This document shows positions 1 to 8,091 of a stretch of DNA of 41,867 nucleotides, one piece after another (position 1 is the first letter of the stretch; each line of letters opens with the position of its first letter). Source of the stretch: JAHEJB01 sp041748175 (GTDB lineage Bacteria > Bacteroidota > Rhodothermia > Rhodothermales > Rubricoccaceae); assembly GCA_041748175.1 (NCBI GenBank), contig JBGTDU010000020.1:1-41867 (forward strand). The letters run 5' to 3'. The notes under the pieces were generated by a model. It searched no databases. It had not been told where the DNA came from and was given only the letters and a program-made list of their open reading frames with translations. Both the position numbers and the translations under genes were made by a program.

Positions 1-19
1 TCTGTCTATACGGGCAGCA

Positions 20-33
20 TCTCTCTAGAGAGA
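20..33. repeat. 14-bp perfect palindrome
   Basis: The bases TCTCTCTAGAGAGA form an uninterrupted palindrome about 170 bases ahead of the glycosyltransferase gene. It could be an operator half-site pair or chance; nothing else around it supports a specific regulator. Confidence 0.3.
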
Positions 34-76
34 CGCATGATGCCTGCCAGCGTGCCTCCGCGCTGGCGGTGGGAAA

Positions 77-130
77 GTCGGCGCGGCCTGGGTCTTGTGG
101 TGGGGCCCGTGGGGCCGCGCCGACGCTTTT
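77..130 (+). terminator. Possible terminator or hairpin ahead of the glycosyltransferase
   Basis: GTCGGCGCGGCC at 77-88 pairs perfectly with GGCCGCGCCGAC at 113-124 around a 24-base loop, followed by GCTTTT. The stem is very GC-rich but the loop is long and the T-run only four bases, so this is either the terminator of a gene left of the window or a structured leader. The rest of 1-200 shows no convincing gene. Confidence 0.4.
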
Positions 131-200
131 GTGGCTGGGAGAAGTTCTCAAAGCCTGGCACACGTATTTTTAGGGATCGAAGTATTACTGCACGCACCCT

Positions 201-1235
201 TTGCCCCAACCCGCCGTCTCGGTAGTTATTGTCTCGTGGAACGGTCGGGAGTTGCTCGAGCGTTTCCTACCGTCGGTGCTGGCGACGGACTATGAAAACT
301 TCGATGTCGTGGTTGCCGACAATGCATCGACAGATGGCACATCCGCATGGCTCGCCGAAACGCATCCGAGCGTCCACCTCATCCGGCATCCGGAGAATTG
401 GCTCTTCGCGCGCGGCAACAACGCTGCCGTGGCGAAAACCGACACCCCCTACGTGTGCCTTCTAAACAACGACGTAGAGGTACGTCCCGACTGGCTTCGT
501 CCGTTGGTTGCCGTGCTGGAGAAGGACCCGGAGGTAGCCGCCGTCCAACCCAAACTCCTTCAGCATGGCAACCGAGGCCGGTTTGAGTATGCAGGAGCAT
601 CGGGAGGCTTTCTGGACTCCGTCGGCTATCCATTCGCCCGAGGTCGGCTGTTCTCTACACTGGAGGCAGACCGTGGCCAATACGATGCGGCCCGCGATGT
701 CTGCTGGGCCACGGGCGCATGCGTAATGCTGCGGCGTTCCGCGTTCGACGCGGTCGGCGGCCTCGACGAACGCTTCGAGATGCACATGGAGGAAATCGAC
801 CTGTGCTGGCGATTCTGGCGTGCTGGCTGGCGGGTCCGCGTGGAGCCCACCAGTACGGTGTTCCACCTCGGCGGGGCTACCCTTCCGCAAGGGGATCCGC
901 GCAAGACCTACCTGAACTTCCGTAACAGCTTGCTGATGCTTTGCAAGAACACCGCCGTCGCGGAATGGCCGGGCGTGTTTCGACGGCGGAGATTGCTGGA
1001 TGCGTTGGCGTTCGTCAGAGGATTCGCAATCGGGCGGCCATCAGAATCCAGAGCTATTCGCCAGGCCTATCGCGATGCCGCGTCACTTTTTCTGCACTAT
1101 TCTGACGACCGGCCTACCCGCCCTTCAGCGACCGCCATGCCGCAATACCGTGGATCTATCGCAGCGGCTTACTTCCTCGGAGGACGGCGGCATTTCGATT
1201 CACTGCCCGCCAGTCTCTTCAATTCGCCCGATTGA
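201..1235 (+). CDS. Glycosyltransferase family 2 (rhamnosyltransferase-like)
   Basis: A 344-residue GT-A fold glycosyltransferase that would move a sugar from a nucleotide donor onto a surface glycan or lipid-linked acceptor at the inner face of the membrane. The N-terminus has the family opening VSVVIVSWNG (6-15), then VVADNASTDGT (37-47), the metal/nucleotide site LLNNDVEVRPDWL (87-99, with the NND triad) and the acceptor-side motif MEEIDLCWRFWRAGW (196-210). This pattern is typical of the WbbL/rhamnosyltransferase branch of GT2. The start used is TTG at 201; nothing conserved lies upstream. The last 67 bases overlap the end of the convergent transporter gene. Donor and acceptor cannot be read from the sequence. 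Confidence 0.88.
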   Translation: MPQPAVSVVIVSWNGRELLERFLPSVLATDYENFDVVVADNASTDGTSAWLAETHPSVHLIRHPENWLFARGNNAAVAKTDTPYVCLLNNDVEVRPDWLRPLVAVLEKDPEVAAVQPKLLQHGNRGRFEYAGASGGFLDSVGYPFARGRLFSTLEADRGQYDAARDVCWATGACVMLRRSAFDAVGGLDERFEMHMEEIDLCWRFWRAGWRVRVEPTSTVFHLGGATLPQGDPRKTYLNFRNSLLMLCKNTAVAEWPGVFRRRRLLDALAFVRGFAIGRPSESRAIRQAYRDAASLFLHYSDDRPTRPSATAMPQYRGSIAAAYFLGGRRHFDSLPASLFNSPD

Positions 1236-2140
1236 GTCGGTGGATCGTTTACGCCCGCCGTTGGCCCCTTGCGAACCAACACGACCGCAATCGCCGACAT
1301 TACGACGAGCATTCCTATGAGTGCAAGAGCGGACGGGAACTCGGCGAAGAGAAGCATTGCCAGTATTGACGCCCCGATGGGTTCGGTCAGCGTGAGCAAC
1401 CCGATGAGCGCCGCCGGTAGGTATCGGACAGCGTAGTTGAACGAAGTGTGCCCGATGAGCTGGGGGCCAAGCGCCATCAATAGGCACAGGCCAATAATTT
1501 TCGGCGGCTGAGCCATGGGGGCGCCTTGTAGGAGTGCTCCAGCTATACATGTTACTGCGGCAACGGCGAAAAGCGGCATCAGATAGGCCAGAAGCGTCGT
1601 TCTGCGCCGAATGGTCCGTCCGATGAGCAAGTAAACGGCGAAGAGAAGCGCAGCCGAGACAGCCAACCCGTTACCCAGGAGTGCTCTCGGGAATTCTTCC
1701 ACCGTCGCGTCCGCGCCACCAATCAACGCGGCGCCTCCAACGGCCGCCAGAATTGCAAGAACGGTTCGGACACCAAGATGCTCTCGCAGTACGAAGTACC
1801 CCAGTATGGCGATGAACAACGGGCTCGTCGTTACAAGAACCGATGCGCTTGCGACGCTCGTATGGTACAAAGATTCGGTCCAGGCAATGAAGTGCAAGCC
1901 GAGGAGGAGGCCTGCCACACTAATCAACAGGGCATCGCGCCTCGGCAAGGCGCGTATTTCCGGGCCTGCCTTCAGCCATGCCACCGGAGCAAGAAGCACG
2001 GAAGCGAAAACGGTGCGCCAAGCGGCAACGACCACGCCCGGCGCATCGGAAGCGTAGCGAATAAGAATGGCCGATGTTCCCAGAACGGCCAGGCCGGCAG
2101 CAAGCACAAACCAGACGCGGAGCGGAGCACGCTCTTCCAT
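1169..2140 (-). CDS. EamA/DMT-family transporter
   Basis: A 323-residue polytopic inner-membrane protein of the drug/metabolite transporter superfamily, which moves small metabolites across the membrane. Two tandem EamA-type halves are visible, each a run of about five hydrophobic helices: the first begins near WFVLAAGLAVLGTSAILI (10-27) and includes WRTVFASVLLAPVAW, the second begins near ALLGNGLAVSAALLFAVYLL. Length fits the family (about 290-310) plus a polar tail of about 30 residues after LVRKG. That tail overlaps the 3' end of the convergent glycosyltransferase. It starts 15 bases after the DUF4293 gene and is probably the last gene of the isocitrate dehydrogenase operon. Substrate unknown. 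Confidence 0.88.
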   Translation of the reverse strand: MEERAPLRVWFVLAAGLAVLGTSAILIRYASDAPGVVVAAWRTVFASVLLAPVAWLKAGPEIRALPRRDALLISVAGLLLGLHFIAWTESLYHTSVASASVLVTTSPLFIAILGYFVLREHLGVRTVLAILAAVGGAALIGGADATVEEFPRALLGNGLAVSAALLFAVYLLIGRTIRRRTTLLAYLMPLFAVAAVTCIAGALLQGAPMAQPPKIIGLCLLMALGPQLIGHTSFNYAVRYLPAALIGLLTLTEPIGASILAMLLFAEFPSALALIGMLVVMSAIAVVLVRKGPTAGVNDPPTQSGELKRLAGSESKCRRPPRK

Positions 2141-2155
2141 AAGGACTTCCTCGCT

Positions 2156-2581
2156 TTAGCGCAGCCTGTCCACCGAGCGCACGAGTGCGATGTCTTTCTG
2201 AACCGCCCGACGGCCAAGGCTGAACATGACGTACGCGGCTACGGGCACCAGGAGCACCACATACGTGATCATGGAGGGCACAACTGCCTCCGTCTCTCCG
2301 CCAAAGCGCCGCATTCCCATCGTCACTACCACTACAAGGATGAGGGCCAGATCGAGCCATTGGGCAGCCGTAATAACACGCACTTGTCTCGCGCGGTCCT
2401 TATAGAGTAGCAAGGCTGCCAGGCCAACCAGCCCGGTTGCGGCGGCCAAAACGTAGACGACCAGCGGAATCGAAGCATGGATGGCGGCCAGCGAAGTCAC
2501 CGACGCGCCGCCCATTGCGACGAACGATGCGAGAAGCAGGGTCGCGACCAGCAAATAGACCGATTGAATGCGTTGGATCAT
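2156..2581 (-). CDS. DUF4293 family membrane protein
   Basis: A 141-residue membrane protein with four predicted helices, matching the Bacteroidota-specific DUF4293 family whose members nearly always begin MIQRIQSVYLL. That motif fixes the start at the ATG at 2581; the open frame continues further upstream but would run into the preceding dehydrogenase gene. Helices are visible at about 7-28, 35-57, 68-88 and 100-125, followed by a charged C-terminus (RRAVQKDIALVRSVDRLR). The function of the family is unknown. It sits 28 bases after the isocitrate dehydrogenase stop and 15 bases before the EamA gene, so it is likely co-transcribed with both. Confidence 0.85.
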   Translation of the reverse strand: MIQRIQSVYLLVATLLLASFVAMGGASVTSLAAIHASIPLVVYVLAAATGLVGLAALLLYKDRARQVRVITAAQWLDLALILVVVVTMGMRRFGGETEAVVPSMITYVVLLVPVAAYVMFSLGRRAVQKDIALVRSVDRLR

Positions 2582-2609
2582 AGTCCTTCCAATACCTGGA
2601 AAAGAGAAG

Positions 2610-3629
2610 TCAAGCCGAGACCATCGAAGCAATGCGATCAGCCAGATTTTCGGCAAACTCCATGGTCGAAGATGCGCCGCCAAGATCGGCCGTGAGATTC
2701 GTTCTCTCCACGTAGACGGCGTGGAGATTCTCCGCGACTACATCTGCCGCTTCGGTTTCGCCGATGTGGCGAAGCATCATCTCGCCCGAACGAATGATGG
2801 CCGTCGGATTGGCAATGCCCTGGCCCGCGATGTCGGGAGCTGAGCCGTGCACGGCTTCAAAAATGGCGCATTCGTCGCCGATGTTCGCGGCGCCGGTCAC
2901 GCCAAGCCCACCGACGAGCCCGGACATGAGGTCTGAAAGGATGTCGCCGAACAAGTTCGTGGTGACGATGCAGTCATAGCGATCTGGGTGGATAACGAGC
3001 TGCATTGCCATATTGTCCACGATGCGGTCGTCGAATTCGATCGCCGGATAATCCTTGGCGATTTCCCGACCGATGTCCAGAAACATGCCACCGCTGAGCT
3101 TGAGGATGTTCGCTTTGTGGACGAGCGTCAGGCGTTTACGGCCTCGGCGTAGCGCATCCTCAAAGGCAAACTTGATAATGCGCTCGCTACCTCGCCTCGT
3201 AACGCGAGCGATAGAATCGGCGATCTGGTTGCGTTCGTCGAAATACTCGATGCCGGCGTAGAGGCCTTCCGTGTTTTCGCGGTAGAGGATGAGATCCAGT
3301 CCATCGAACGGGCCGCGCGTATTGGGCAGCGACTTGGCCGGCCGGACGTTTGCATACGTGTCGAAATGCTGCCGAATCCGCACATTCACACTTCGGAAAC
3401 CCGTCCCGAGCGGGGTCGTCAATGGGCCTTTCAACGCTAAATGGGTGCGCTCAATTGAATCGAGCACGGCTTGTGGAAGTGGATCGCCGGTGCGCTCGAA
3501 AGCCATCATGCCGGCTTCCTGCTCATCCCAATCGAACCCAACGCCCGTTGCTTCCAGGACTCGAACGGCCGCCGCAACGACTTCGGGGCCGATCCCGTCG
3601 CCAGGTAGGAGGGTTACGGAGTAAGCCAT
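2610..3629 (-). CDS. Isocitrate dehydrogenase, NAD-dependent type
   Basis: A 339-residue beta-decarboxylating dehydrogenase, predicted to convert isocitrate to 2-oxoglutarate and CO2 in the TCA cycle. Visible motifs: GDGIGPE (10-16), the isocitrate loop with Ser80, Asn82, Arg86 and Arg96 (FRSVNVRIRQHF), YRENTEGLYAG (116-126), Lys172, and Asp229/Asp233 in NLFGDILSDL. The Ser/Asn pair fits isocitrate rather than isopropylmalate. The cofactor loop reads HGSAPDIAGQ with Asp266-Ile267, where E. coli NADP-enzymes have Lys-Tyr, so NAD is the expected cofactor. It heads a three-gene minus-strand operon. Homoisocitrate dehydrogenase is a less likely alternative. Confidence 0.9.
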   Translation of the reverse strand: MAYSVTLLPGDGIGPEVVAAAVRVLEATGVGFDWDEQEAGMMAFERTGDPLPQAVLDSIERTHLALKGPLTTPLGTGFRSVNVRIRQHFDTYANVRPAKSLPNTRGPFDGLDLILYRENTEGLYAGIEYFDERNQIADSIARVTRRGSERIIKFAFEDALRRGRKRLTLVHKANILKLSGGMFLDIGREIAKDYPAIEFDDRIVDNMAMQLVIHPDRYDCIVTTNLFGDILSDLMSGLVGGLGVTGAANIGDECAIFEAVHGSAPDIAGQGIANPTAIIRSGEMMLRHIGETEAADVVAENLHAVYVERTNLTADLGGASSTMEFAENLADRIASMVSA

Positions 3630-3720
3630 TGCGATGCAATTGGAGTGGTCGTACGTGTCGCCGAGAAGCTAGCTCGGGTCGGCGCGGGCATCCGTGGAGA
3701 CGAGCCAAAAACGGGAAAAC

Positions 3721-3747
3721 AAAAAAGGCGCGCCAGAGCGGCGCGCC
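3721..3747 (-). terminator. Rho-independent terminator of the exb operon
   Basis: On the minus strand GGCGCGCC, a five-base loop GCTCT and a second GGCGCGCC form a perfect 8-bp GC stem followed directly by six T. It lies 25 bases past the exbD stop codon and closes the four-gene minus-strand operon. Confidence 0.9.
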
Positions 3748-3771
3748 CATGAAATTCGATCCCAGTATCGG

Positions 3772-4227
3772 CTAGGAGTCCATCTCGCGCGTCGTCGAGT
3801 AGTTGATTCGGAGTGTCTCCGCCTCCCTCAACTCGGCCTGCACGTCGTAGAGAAGGCCCGTCTCAACCTCTTTGTCGACCCGGAAAGAAATGATCATCTG
3901 CGGCTCTTCCAGCACCTTTCGGTACATAATGTTTCGGATCTCGTTCAAATCATCGACGATCGCATCGTCTATCTGGACGGCGTCCTCACCATACCCGCCA
4001 CCATCTTCTACCTTGGGTCCGACATAGATGTACGAAACGAGGCGCTTCTGCTCGATCTTCTCGACAGCTTCGGCTGCCGGCAATGATGTCCGAACCAGGA
4101 GCTCTGTTTCCCGCATCACGGTCGTGACCATGAAGAAAATCAGCAGCATGAAGATGATATCCGGCAGCGAGGCTGTAGGAATATCCTGACTGGTCTTCGC
4201 GGACTTCTTCTTGAAGTGAGCCGACAT
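3772..4227 (-). CDS. exbD: ExbD/TolR family biopolymer transport protein (distal copy)
   Basis: A 151-residue single-span inner-membrane protein. With the ExbB/TolQ homologue it should form a proton-driven motor energising TonB-type outer-membrane uptake or envelope integrity. The N-terminus IPTASLPDIIFMLLIFFMV (16-34) is the ExbD transmembrane helix with the essential membrane aspartate at Asp23; a periplasmic domain follows from about residue 40. It contains a short Gly/Asp-rich insert (VEDGGGYGEDAV). It is the last of four genes in the operon, 50 bases after the other exbD and just ahead of a strong terminator. The two copies differ clearly, so they may be partners in one complex rather than a recent duplication. 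Confidence 0.93.
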   Translation of the reverse strand: MSAHFKKKSAKTSQDIPTASLPDIIFMLLIFFMVTTVMRETELLVRTSLPAAEAVEKIEQKRLVSYIYVGPKVEDGGGYGEDAVQIDDAIVDDLNEIRNIMYRKVLEEPQMIISFRVDKEVETGLLYDVQAELREAETLRINYSTTREMDS

Positions 4228-4277
4228 GGGCGTTCGTGATTACGTATGAGCTATGCTTCCGGGAAACGGATCGGACG

Positions 4278-4829
4278 TCAACCGGGGTCGGGCTCGGCGA
4301 GGGAGATTTTTATGGGGTACTTGTTCTTCACTTCGTCCTCGTCATCCTCACCCAACTGACCTCTGTAGGTAGGGTAGTCCACCCCGCGCAGTTCCTGTGC
4401 GTAGGTATTCCGAATCTGGTCGTAGGCACCTCGTATCTCGTCAAGCACATTTATGTATTGTTCGTACGGAAGCTGTCGCTCGGTCTTGAAGGAGACGATG
4501 GCTTCATCGGGGCTGTCCGAGTAGTTCGGCAAGCGACCTTCATTCGTCACGTGCCTCACAACCGCTTCCTTGATGTTGTCAACCGCCATGAACTGCCCAT
4601 CCACCAAAACATCACCCGTGTTGTTGACGAGGACATTGAGCAGATTGCGCTGCTGGATTTCAGGCGGAGGTACGTCCGTCGGCTTGGGGGGTAGCTGCAT
4701 GTAAATCCCCGAGTCCACGTTGATGGTCGTGGTAACGAGGAAAAAAATGAGCAGCAGGAACGCGATGTCTGCCATCGACGCCGTAGGGATCTCAGCAGTT
4801 CGAACTGACCGCCGCTTCAACAAAGGCAT
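4278..4829 (-). CDS. exbD: ExbD/TolR family biopolymer transport protein (proximal copy)
   Basis: A 183-residue ExbD homologue. Its transmembrane helix is at about 14-35 (EIPTASMADIAFLLLIFFLV) with the proton-path aspartate at Asp21. A proline-rich stretch (LPPKPTDVPPPEI) leads into the periplasmic domain, and the protein ends in a long acidic and charged extension (GEDDEDEVKNKYPIKISLA), making it longer than the usual 135-150 residues. It lies 60 bases after the small membrane protein gene and 50 bases before the second exbD. It is expected to work with the operon's ExbB homologue as a proton-driven motor. Confidence 0.93.
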   Translation of the reverse strand: MPLLKRRSVRTAEIPTASMADIAFLLLIFFLVTTTINVDSGIYMQLPPKPTDVPPPEIQQRNLLNVLVNNTGDVLVDGQFMAVDNIKEAVVRHVTNEGRLPNYSDSPDEAIVSFKTERQLPYEQYINVLDEIRGAYDQIRNTYAQELRGVDYPTYRGQLGEDDEDEVKNKYPIKISLAEPDPG

Positions 4830-4889
4830 AGCGCGAGTAGGTTTTGATGGACGCCAGATCGGGGAGCCCGACCCGGCTCACATGCAATA

Positions 4890-5192
4890 CTATCGAAAGA
4901 GGCCGCGTACCGCAGAGCCCAGAAGAGCAAGAATAGCCAGACCGAACATCGCTACGGCGGCAAGCACGATGGCCGCCTCGCCCGTAGTTACCGCATTGCC
5001 GTTTATCGGCGGATACGAGTCCGGGTTGGCAACTGCGAGAGCAATCAGAAACACCACAATCGCCAGGACCATGCTTCCAATGGCAATGTAGTTTTTGCGC
5101 CCAAGCAAGAGCCCACGCAGGCCAAAGCCAACCATCATGAGCAGGCTCAAAACGATCAGCGCTTCCGAAATGTAAATAAGGATTGTGACCAT
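4890..5192 (-). CDS. Small three-helix membrane protein of the exb operon
   Basis: A 100-residue hydrophobic protein I do not recognise as a named family. Three membrane helices are visible at about 5-30, 36-55 and 70-97, with a short positive loop (LLLGRKNY) between the first two and a small polar loop (NPDSYPPINGNAVTTG) between the last two. It lies between exbB and the first exbD, with 85- and 60-base gaps and no terminator, so it is very probably co-transcribed and may be an accessory subunit of the motor. That role is inferred from position only. The start is an ATG. Confidence 0.8.
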   Translation of the reverse strand: MVTILIYISEALIVLSLLMMVGFGLRGLLLGRKNYIAIGSMVLAIVVFLIALAVANPDSYPPINGNAVTTGEAAIVLAAVAMFGLAILALLGSAVRGLFR

Positions 5193-5277
5193 GTCGACGA
5201 AGGAGAAGGGAGTCCAGCAGTGTCAGGGGTGCGGCAAGGCAGGTGCCCTCGCCGACACACCAAAGAATACGTCGCGC

Positions 5278-5997
5278 TCAAACTTCTGAAGCAGAGCCCG
5301 CGCCGCGAACCGGGCGTCCCATATTCATCATAGCCAGCGCATCGATAAGCTCAACGGACGCCTCTTCCATCTCCGCAACAATCCGGTCGATCTTGGAAAC
5401 CGCATAGTTGTAGAAGACCTGGAGGATGATGGCGACTATAAGACCAGCGACCGTGGTGATGAGGGCAACCTTGATACCATTGGCAACGAGGCTTGGTGAG
5501 ATGTCGCCCGCCACTTCGATCGCGTCGAAGGCGATGATCATTCCCCAAACCGTCCCGAGGAAGCCAAACATCGGAGCGAGCGAAATGAAGAGACTGAGCC
5601 AAACCAGGCCGCGTTCGAGAAAACTCATTTCGATAGAGCCGTAGGCGACTACGGCTTTTTCGACCGCATCCATGCCCTCGTCATATCGAAGCAGGCCAGA
5701 CTGGACCACCGAAGCGACTGGGCCCCGTGTGTTGGCGCAGACTTCCTCTGCCTGCGAAATACCACCGGACTCGAGCGCCTCTTTGACGCTGCTCATAAAT
5801 TTCCGGGAGTTGACATCAGAACGGTTGAGCGAGATGATTCGCTCGAAGGCGATGGCGAGCCCAACCACAAGACAGATTAGAACCGGCCACATAAAGCCGC
5901 CGTCATTGCCTTCGTTGAACCGCTGGACCAACATATTGGTAAACCCGCCGTCGTTTGCGGCGGCGTCCTGCAGTAGCAGCAGCGCGTAGAGCTTCAT
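5278..5997 (-). CDS. exbB: MotA/TolQ/ExbB proton channel family protein
   Basis: A 239-residue inner-membrane proton channel subunit that partners the two downstream ExbD proteins to convert proton motive force into mechanical work for TonB-type transport or envelope maintenance. Three helices are visible: near 36-53 (MWPVLICLVVGLAIAFER), near 132-155 (GLVWLSLFISLAPMFGFLGTV) and near 172-197 (GIKVALITTVAGLIVAI). The second contains the LGTVWGM signature of the family. The ATG at 5997 is preceded by a textbook AGGAGG six bases upstream, which decides the start over the TTG two codons earlier. It is the first gene of a four-gene operon. TolQ and ExbB cannot be told apart by sequence alone. Confidence 0.92.
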   Translation of the reverse strand: MKLYALLLLQDAAANDGGFTNMLVQRFNEGNDGGFMWPVLICLVVGLAIAFERIISLNRSDVNSRKFMSSVKEALESGGISQAEEVCANTRGPVASVVQSGLLRYDEGMDAVEKAVVAYGSIEMSFLERGLVWLSLFISLAPMFGFLGTVWGMIIAFDAIEVAGDISPSLVANGIKVALITTVAGLIVAIILQVFYNYAVSKIDRIVAEMEEASVELIDALAMMNMGRPVRGAGSASEV

Positions 5998-6030
5998 ATG
6001 CAACCTCCTGATGGAGCGAAAGAGTTGGGC

Positions 6031-6060
6031 GAAAAGGAAAAAGCCTCAAAAGGCAGAGGC
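6031..6060 (-). terminator. Terminator-like hairpin in the exbB leader
   Basis: On the minus strand GCCTC (6060-6056) pairs with GAGGC (6047-6043) and is followed by a T-rich run (TTTTTCCTTTTC) about 35-45 bases ahead of the exbB start. The stem is only 5 bp, so it may be a weak attenuator, a terminator for transcription coming from upstream, or chance. Confidence 0.3.
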
Positions 6061-6301
6061 GCGTAGCAGTGGGAAAGTGCTGCCGAAGTCTCCAGCGAGG
6101 AAGGGGCGGCGGCCGCAACGCTCCGCAATATCCCCACTGCGGTTGGTATTGTCAACGGAGTTTGAATTGAGGCGGAAGGCCCCGCGCCCAACCCCTTGTT
6201 CCTTGACCGACAACAAGCGGCGAAGTTGCTTCGGACGACTCGCCTACTCCAAACTCCGGCGAAGCATCCTCAATTCAAACGCCCGTCCGCTAAGATTAAA
6301 G
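6061..6301. other. Gene-free gap upstream of the exb operon
   Basis: About 240 bases between the exbB leader hairpin and the terminator of the S41 peptidase gene. I see no credible open frame or repeat. It must hold the exb operon promoter on the minus strand, but no consensus element is clear enough to mark. Confidence 0.5.
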
Positions 6302-6335
6302 AAGCCCCGTCTTCCGCAATGGAAGCCGGGGCTTT
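6302..6335 (-). terminator. Terminator of the S41 peptidase gene
   Basis: A 14-bp stem with one internal mismatch (AAGCCCCG...CTTCC against its complement) closes on a five-base loop GCAAT/ATTGC, about 30 bases past the peptidase stop. On the minus strand it is followed by TCTTTAATCTT, which is only moderately T-rich. Confidence 0.7.
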
Positions 6336-6363
6336 ATTGAATGGAAAGGCTCGCCGCGACCGG

Positions 6364-8064
6364 TCAGCGTCTGGGGCGCGCGACCGCCAGATCGGACGCC
6401 GCGTCCCAGAGTTGCATGGCCTCGAGCAGCGTGTTGTCGATGCTGCCCACGACCGGGTAAAAGGCCTCGACGCCGAACAGTCTGCGCGCCATAAACGCCT
6501 TGATGCGGGTCTCAATATCTTTGCGAGAGGCTATCGCCTCCGATCGGACCAGAACGGGATCCTCTGTTTCCGCCTCCGGTCGGGCGGCGACAACGTTGAT
6601 TCCCTGCCGCTCAGCAAAGGCGAAGAACGAAGAAAATGTTGCGTCGTCAATGGAGTAATTGCGGAAGAACTCATCCTCTCTCCCTTGCCACTGCTGGCGG
6701 AAACCATCGCCAAGGCTGGTCAGCCGATCCCTGGCAAACTCGTCATCCAGCCTTCGCCCGATGACCGTTCTAAGTGCGGCATCAACGCTATCGACTCGCA
6801 CGAGGTAGTCCGGAAGAATGCCGCCGCCGCCGAAAACGAGTCGCCCTGAATCCGTCGTGTACTTCAGCGAGTCCGGGACCTGATCGGCAAAAAGCGAGAC
6901 GTCAAGAAGACCCTGATTGCCCTCTCCTTCCATCATTTCGCGGACCTCTCGTTTGGCCTCGAAATACGAGGTTTCATCCTCGCCGTTCTCGTAGTGCGTT
7001 TGGATGAGCCGCCCAGCCGGCGTGAAATACCGCGAGACAGTCATCTGCAAAACGCTTCCGTCAGTAAGGCCGAATTGCTGCTGAACAAGCCCCTTCCCAA
7101 ACGTACGGCGCCCGACGATGAGACCACGATCGTGATCCTGGATGGCTCCCGCTACGATCTCGGAAGCCGACGCCGAATTTTCATCCACGAGCACGATGAC
7201 AGGCTGCGTCTCGAACGTCCCGCCTGCGGTCGCGCGGTACTCGCGGTTGTTCGCGCTGTGGCGGCTGTCCGTGTAAACCACCATCTCGCCTGACGCAAGG
7301 AACTCATCGGCAATCTGCCAGGCCTGTTCCAGCAAGCCACCCGCATTGCCACGAAGGTCAAGGATTAATCGATCCATCCCCTGCGCTCGCAGGTTGCTAA
7401 TCGCTTCGAGAAGCTCGGCGTGGCTCGTCCTCGCGAACCGCTGGAGGCGGACGTAGCCCGTCTGATCGTCCGTCATATAGGCCGCTATCACGGTCTCAAG
7501 CGGGATGCGGTCGCGGGTGATCCGGAACATCAACCGTTCTTCGTAACCCGGTCGGGCAATGTGCACGGTTACTTGCGAACCCGACGGACCCTTCAGGTAG
7601 TGCTGAACCTGCTCGTTCGTGAAGCCTATCGCGGTCGTATCGCCTATCTGTACGATGCGGTCACCAGCATGAAGCCCCGCCTCGTCGCTCGGCCCTCCGG
7701 CGATGGGCATCAGAACGGCGAGCGTATCGCGGTCTTCGGGTCCCTCGATTAGTTCGAAGTAGATCCCAATCCCTTCAAACGAAGCATCGAAGCTCTCCCG
7801 CACGCTCCGCATCTCCTCCGCGTTGATGTACACAGAATGCGGATCCAATCCGGCCAGCATCCCTTCAATCGCATGCTCGGCCAGCTCCGACGAATCGACG
7901 GGTTCGACGTATCCGCGCGTGATAAAGTTGTAGGCCTCTTCGATCTTCCGGAAGTTCTCAAGGTTGCTGTTTCCCGAGGCAACCTCGCGGATCTGGAAGC
8001 CTAGAAGTATGCCGACGACGAGCACGCCGACGATGAGTATGTAGGAAAACCGGCTAGGCTTCAT
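6364..8064 (-). CDS. S41 family C-terminal processing peptidase
   Basis: A 566-residue periplasmic, membrane-anchored serine protease of the Ctp/Prc family, which cuts envelope proteins from a C-terminal signal. Layout: an uncleaved N-terminal helix (about 6-25, YILIVGVLVVGILLGFQI); the S41 N-terminal segment; a PDZ domain (about 90-175, with AGLHAGDRIVQIG); the catalytic core with ENSASASEIVAGAIQDHDRG (about 295-314) and RRTFGKGLVQQQ, giving the Ser299/Lys324 dyad; and a long C-terminal region after 400. Start chosen at the ATG at 8064; a GTG nine codons upstream (8091) is possible. Neither has a good ribosome site. It is followed by its own terminator, so it is likely monocistronic. Confidence 0.92.
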   Translation of the reverse strand: MKPSRFSYILIVGVLVVGILLGFQIREVASGNSNLENFRKIEEAYNFITRGYVEPVDSSELAEHAIEGMLAGLDPHSVYINAEEMRSVRESFDASFEGIGIYFELIEGPEDRDTLAVLMPIAGGPSDEAGLHAGDRIVQIGDTTAIGFTNEQVQHYLKGPSGSQVTVHIARPGYEERLMFRITRDRIPLETVIAAYMTDDQTGYVRLQRFARTSHAELLEAISNLRAQGMDRLILDLRGNAGGLLEQAWQIADEFLASGEMVVYTDSRHSANNREYRATAGGTFETQPVIVLVDENSASASEIVAGAIQDHDRGLIVGRRTFGKGLVQQQFGLTDGSVLQMTVSRYFTPAGRLIQTHYENGEDETSYFEAKREVREMMEGEGNQGLLDVSLFADQVPDSLKYTTDSGRLVFGGGGILPDYLVRVDSVDAALRTVIGRRLDDEFARDRLTSLGDGFRQQWQGREDEFFRNYSIDDATFSSFFAFAERQGINVVAARPEAETEDPVLVRSEAIASRKDIETRIKAFMARRLFGVEAFYPVVGSIDNTLLEAMQLWDAASDLAVARPRR

Positions 8065-8091
8065 CGAGGGGGATGTCGGATTTGGAAGCAC

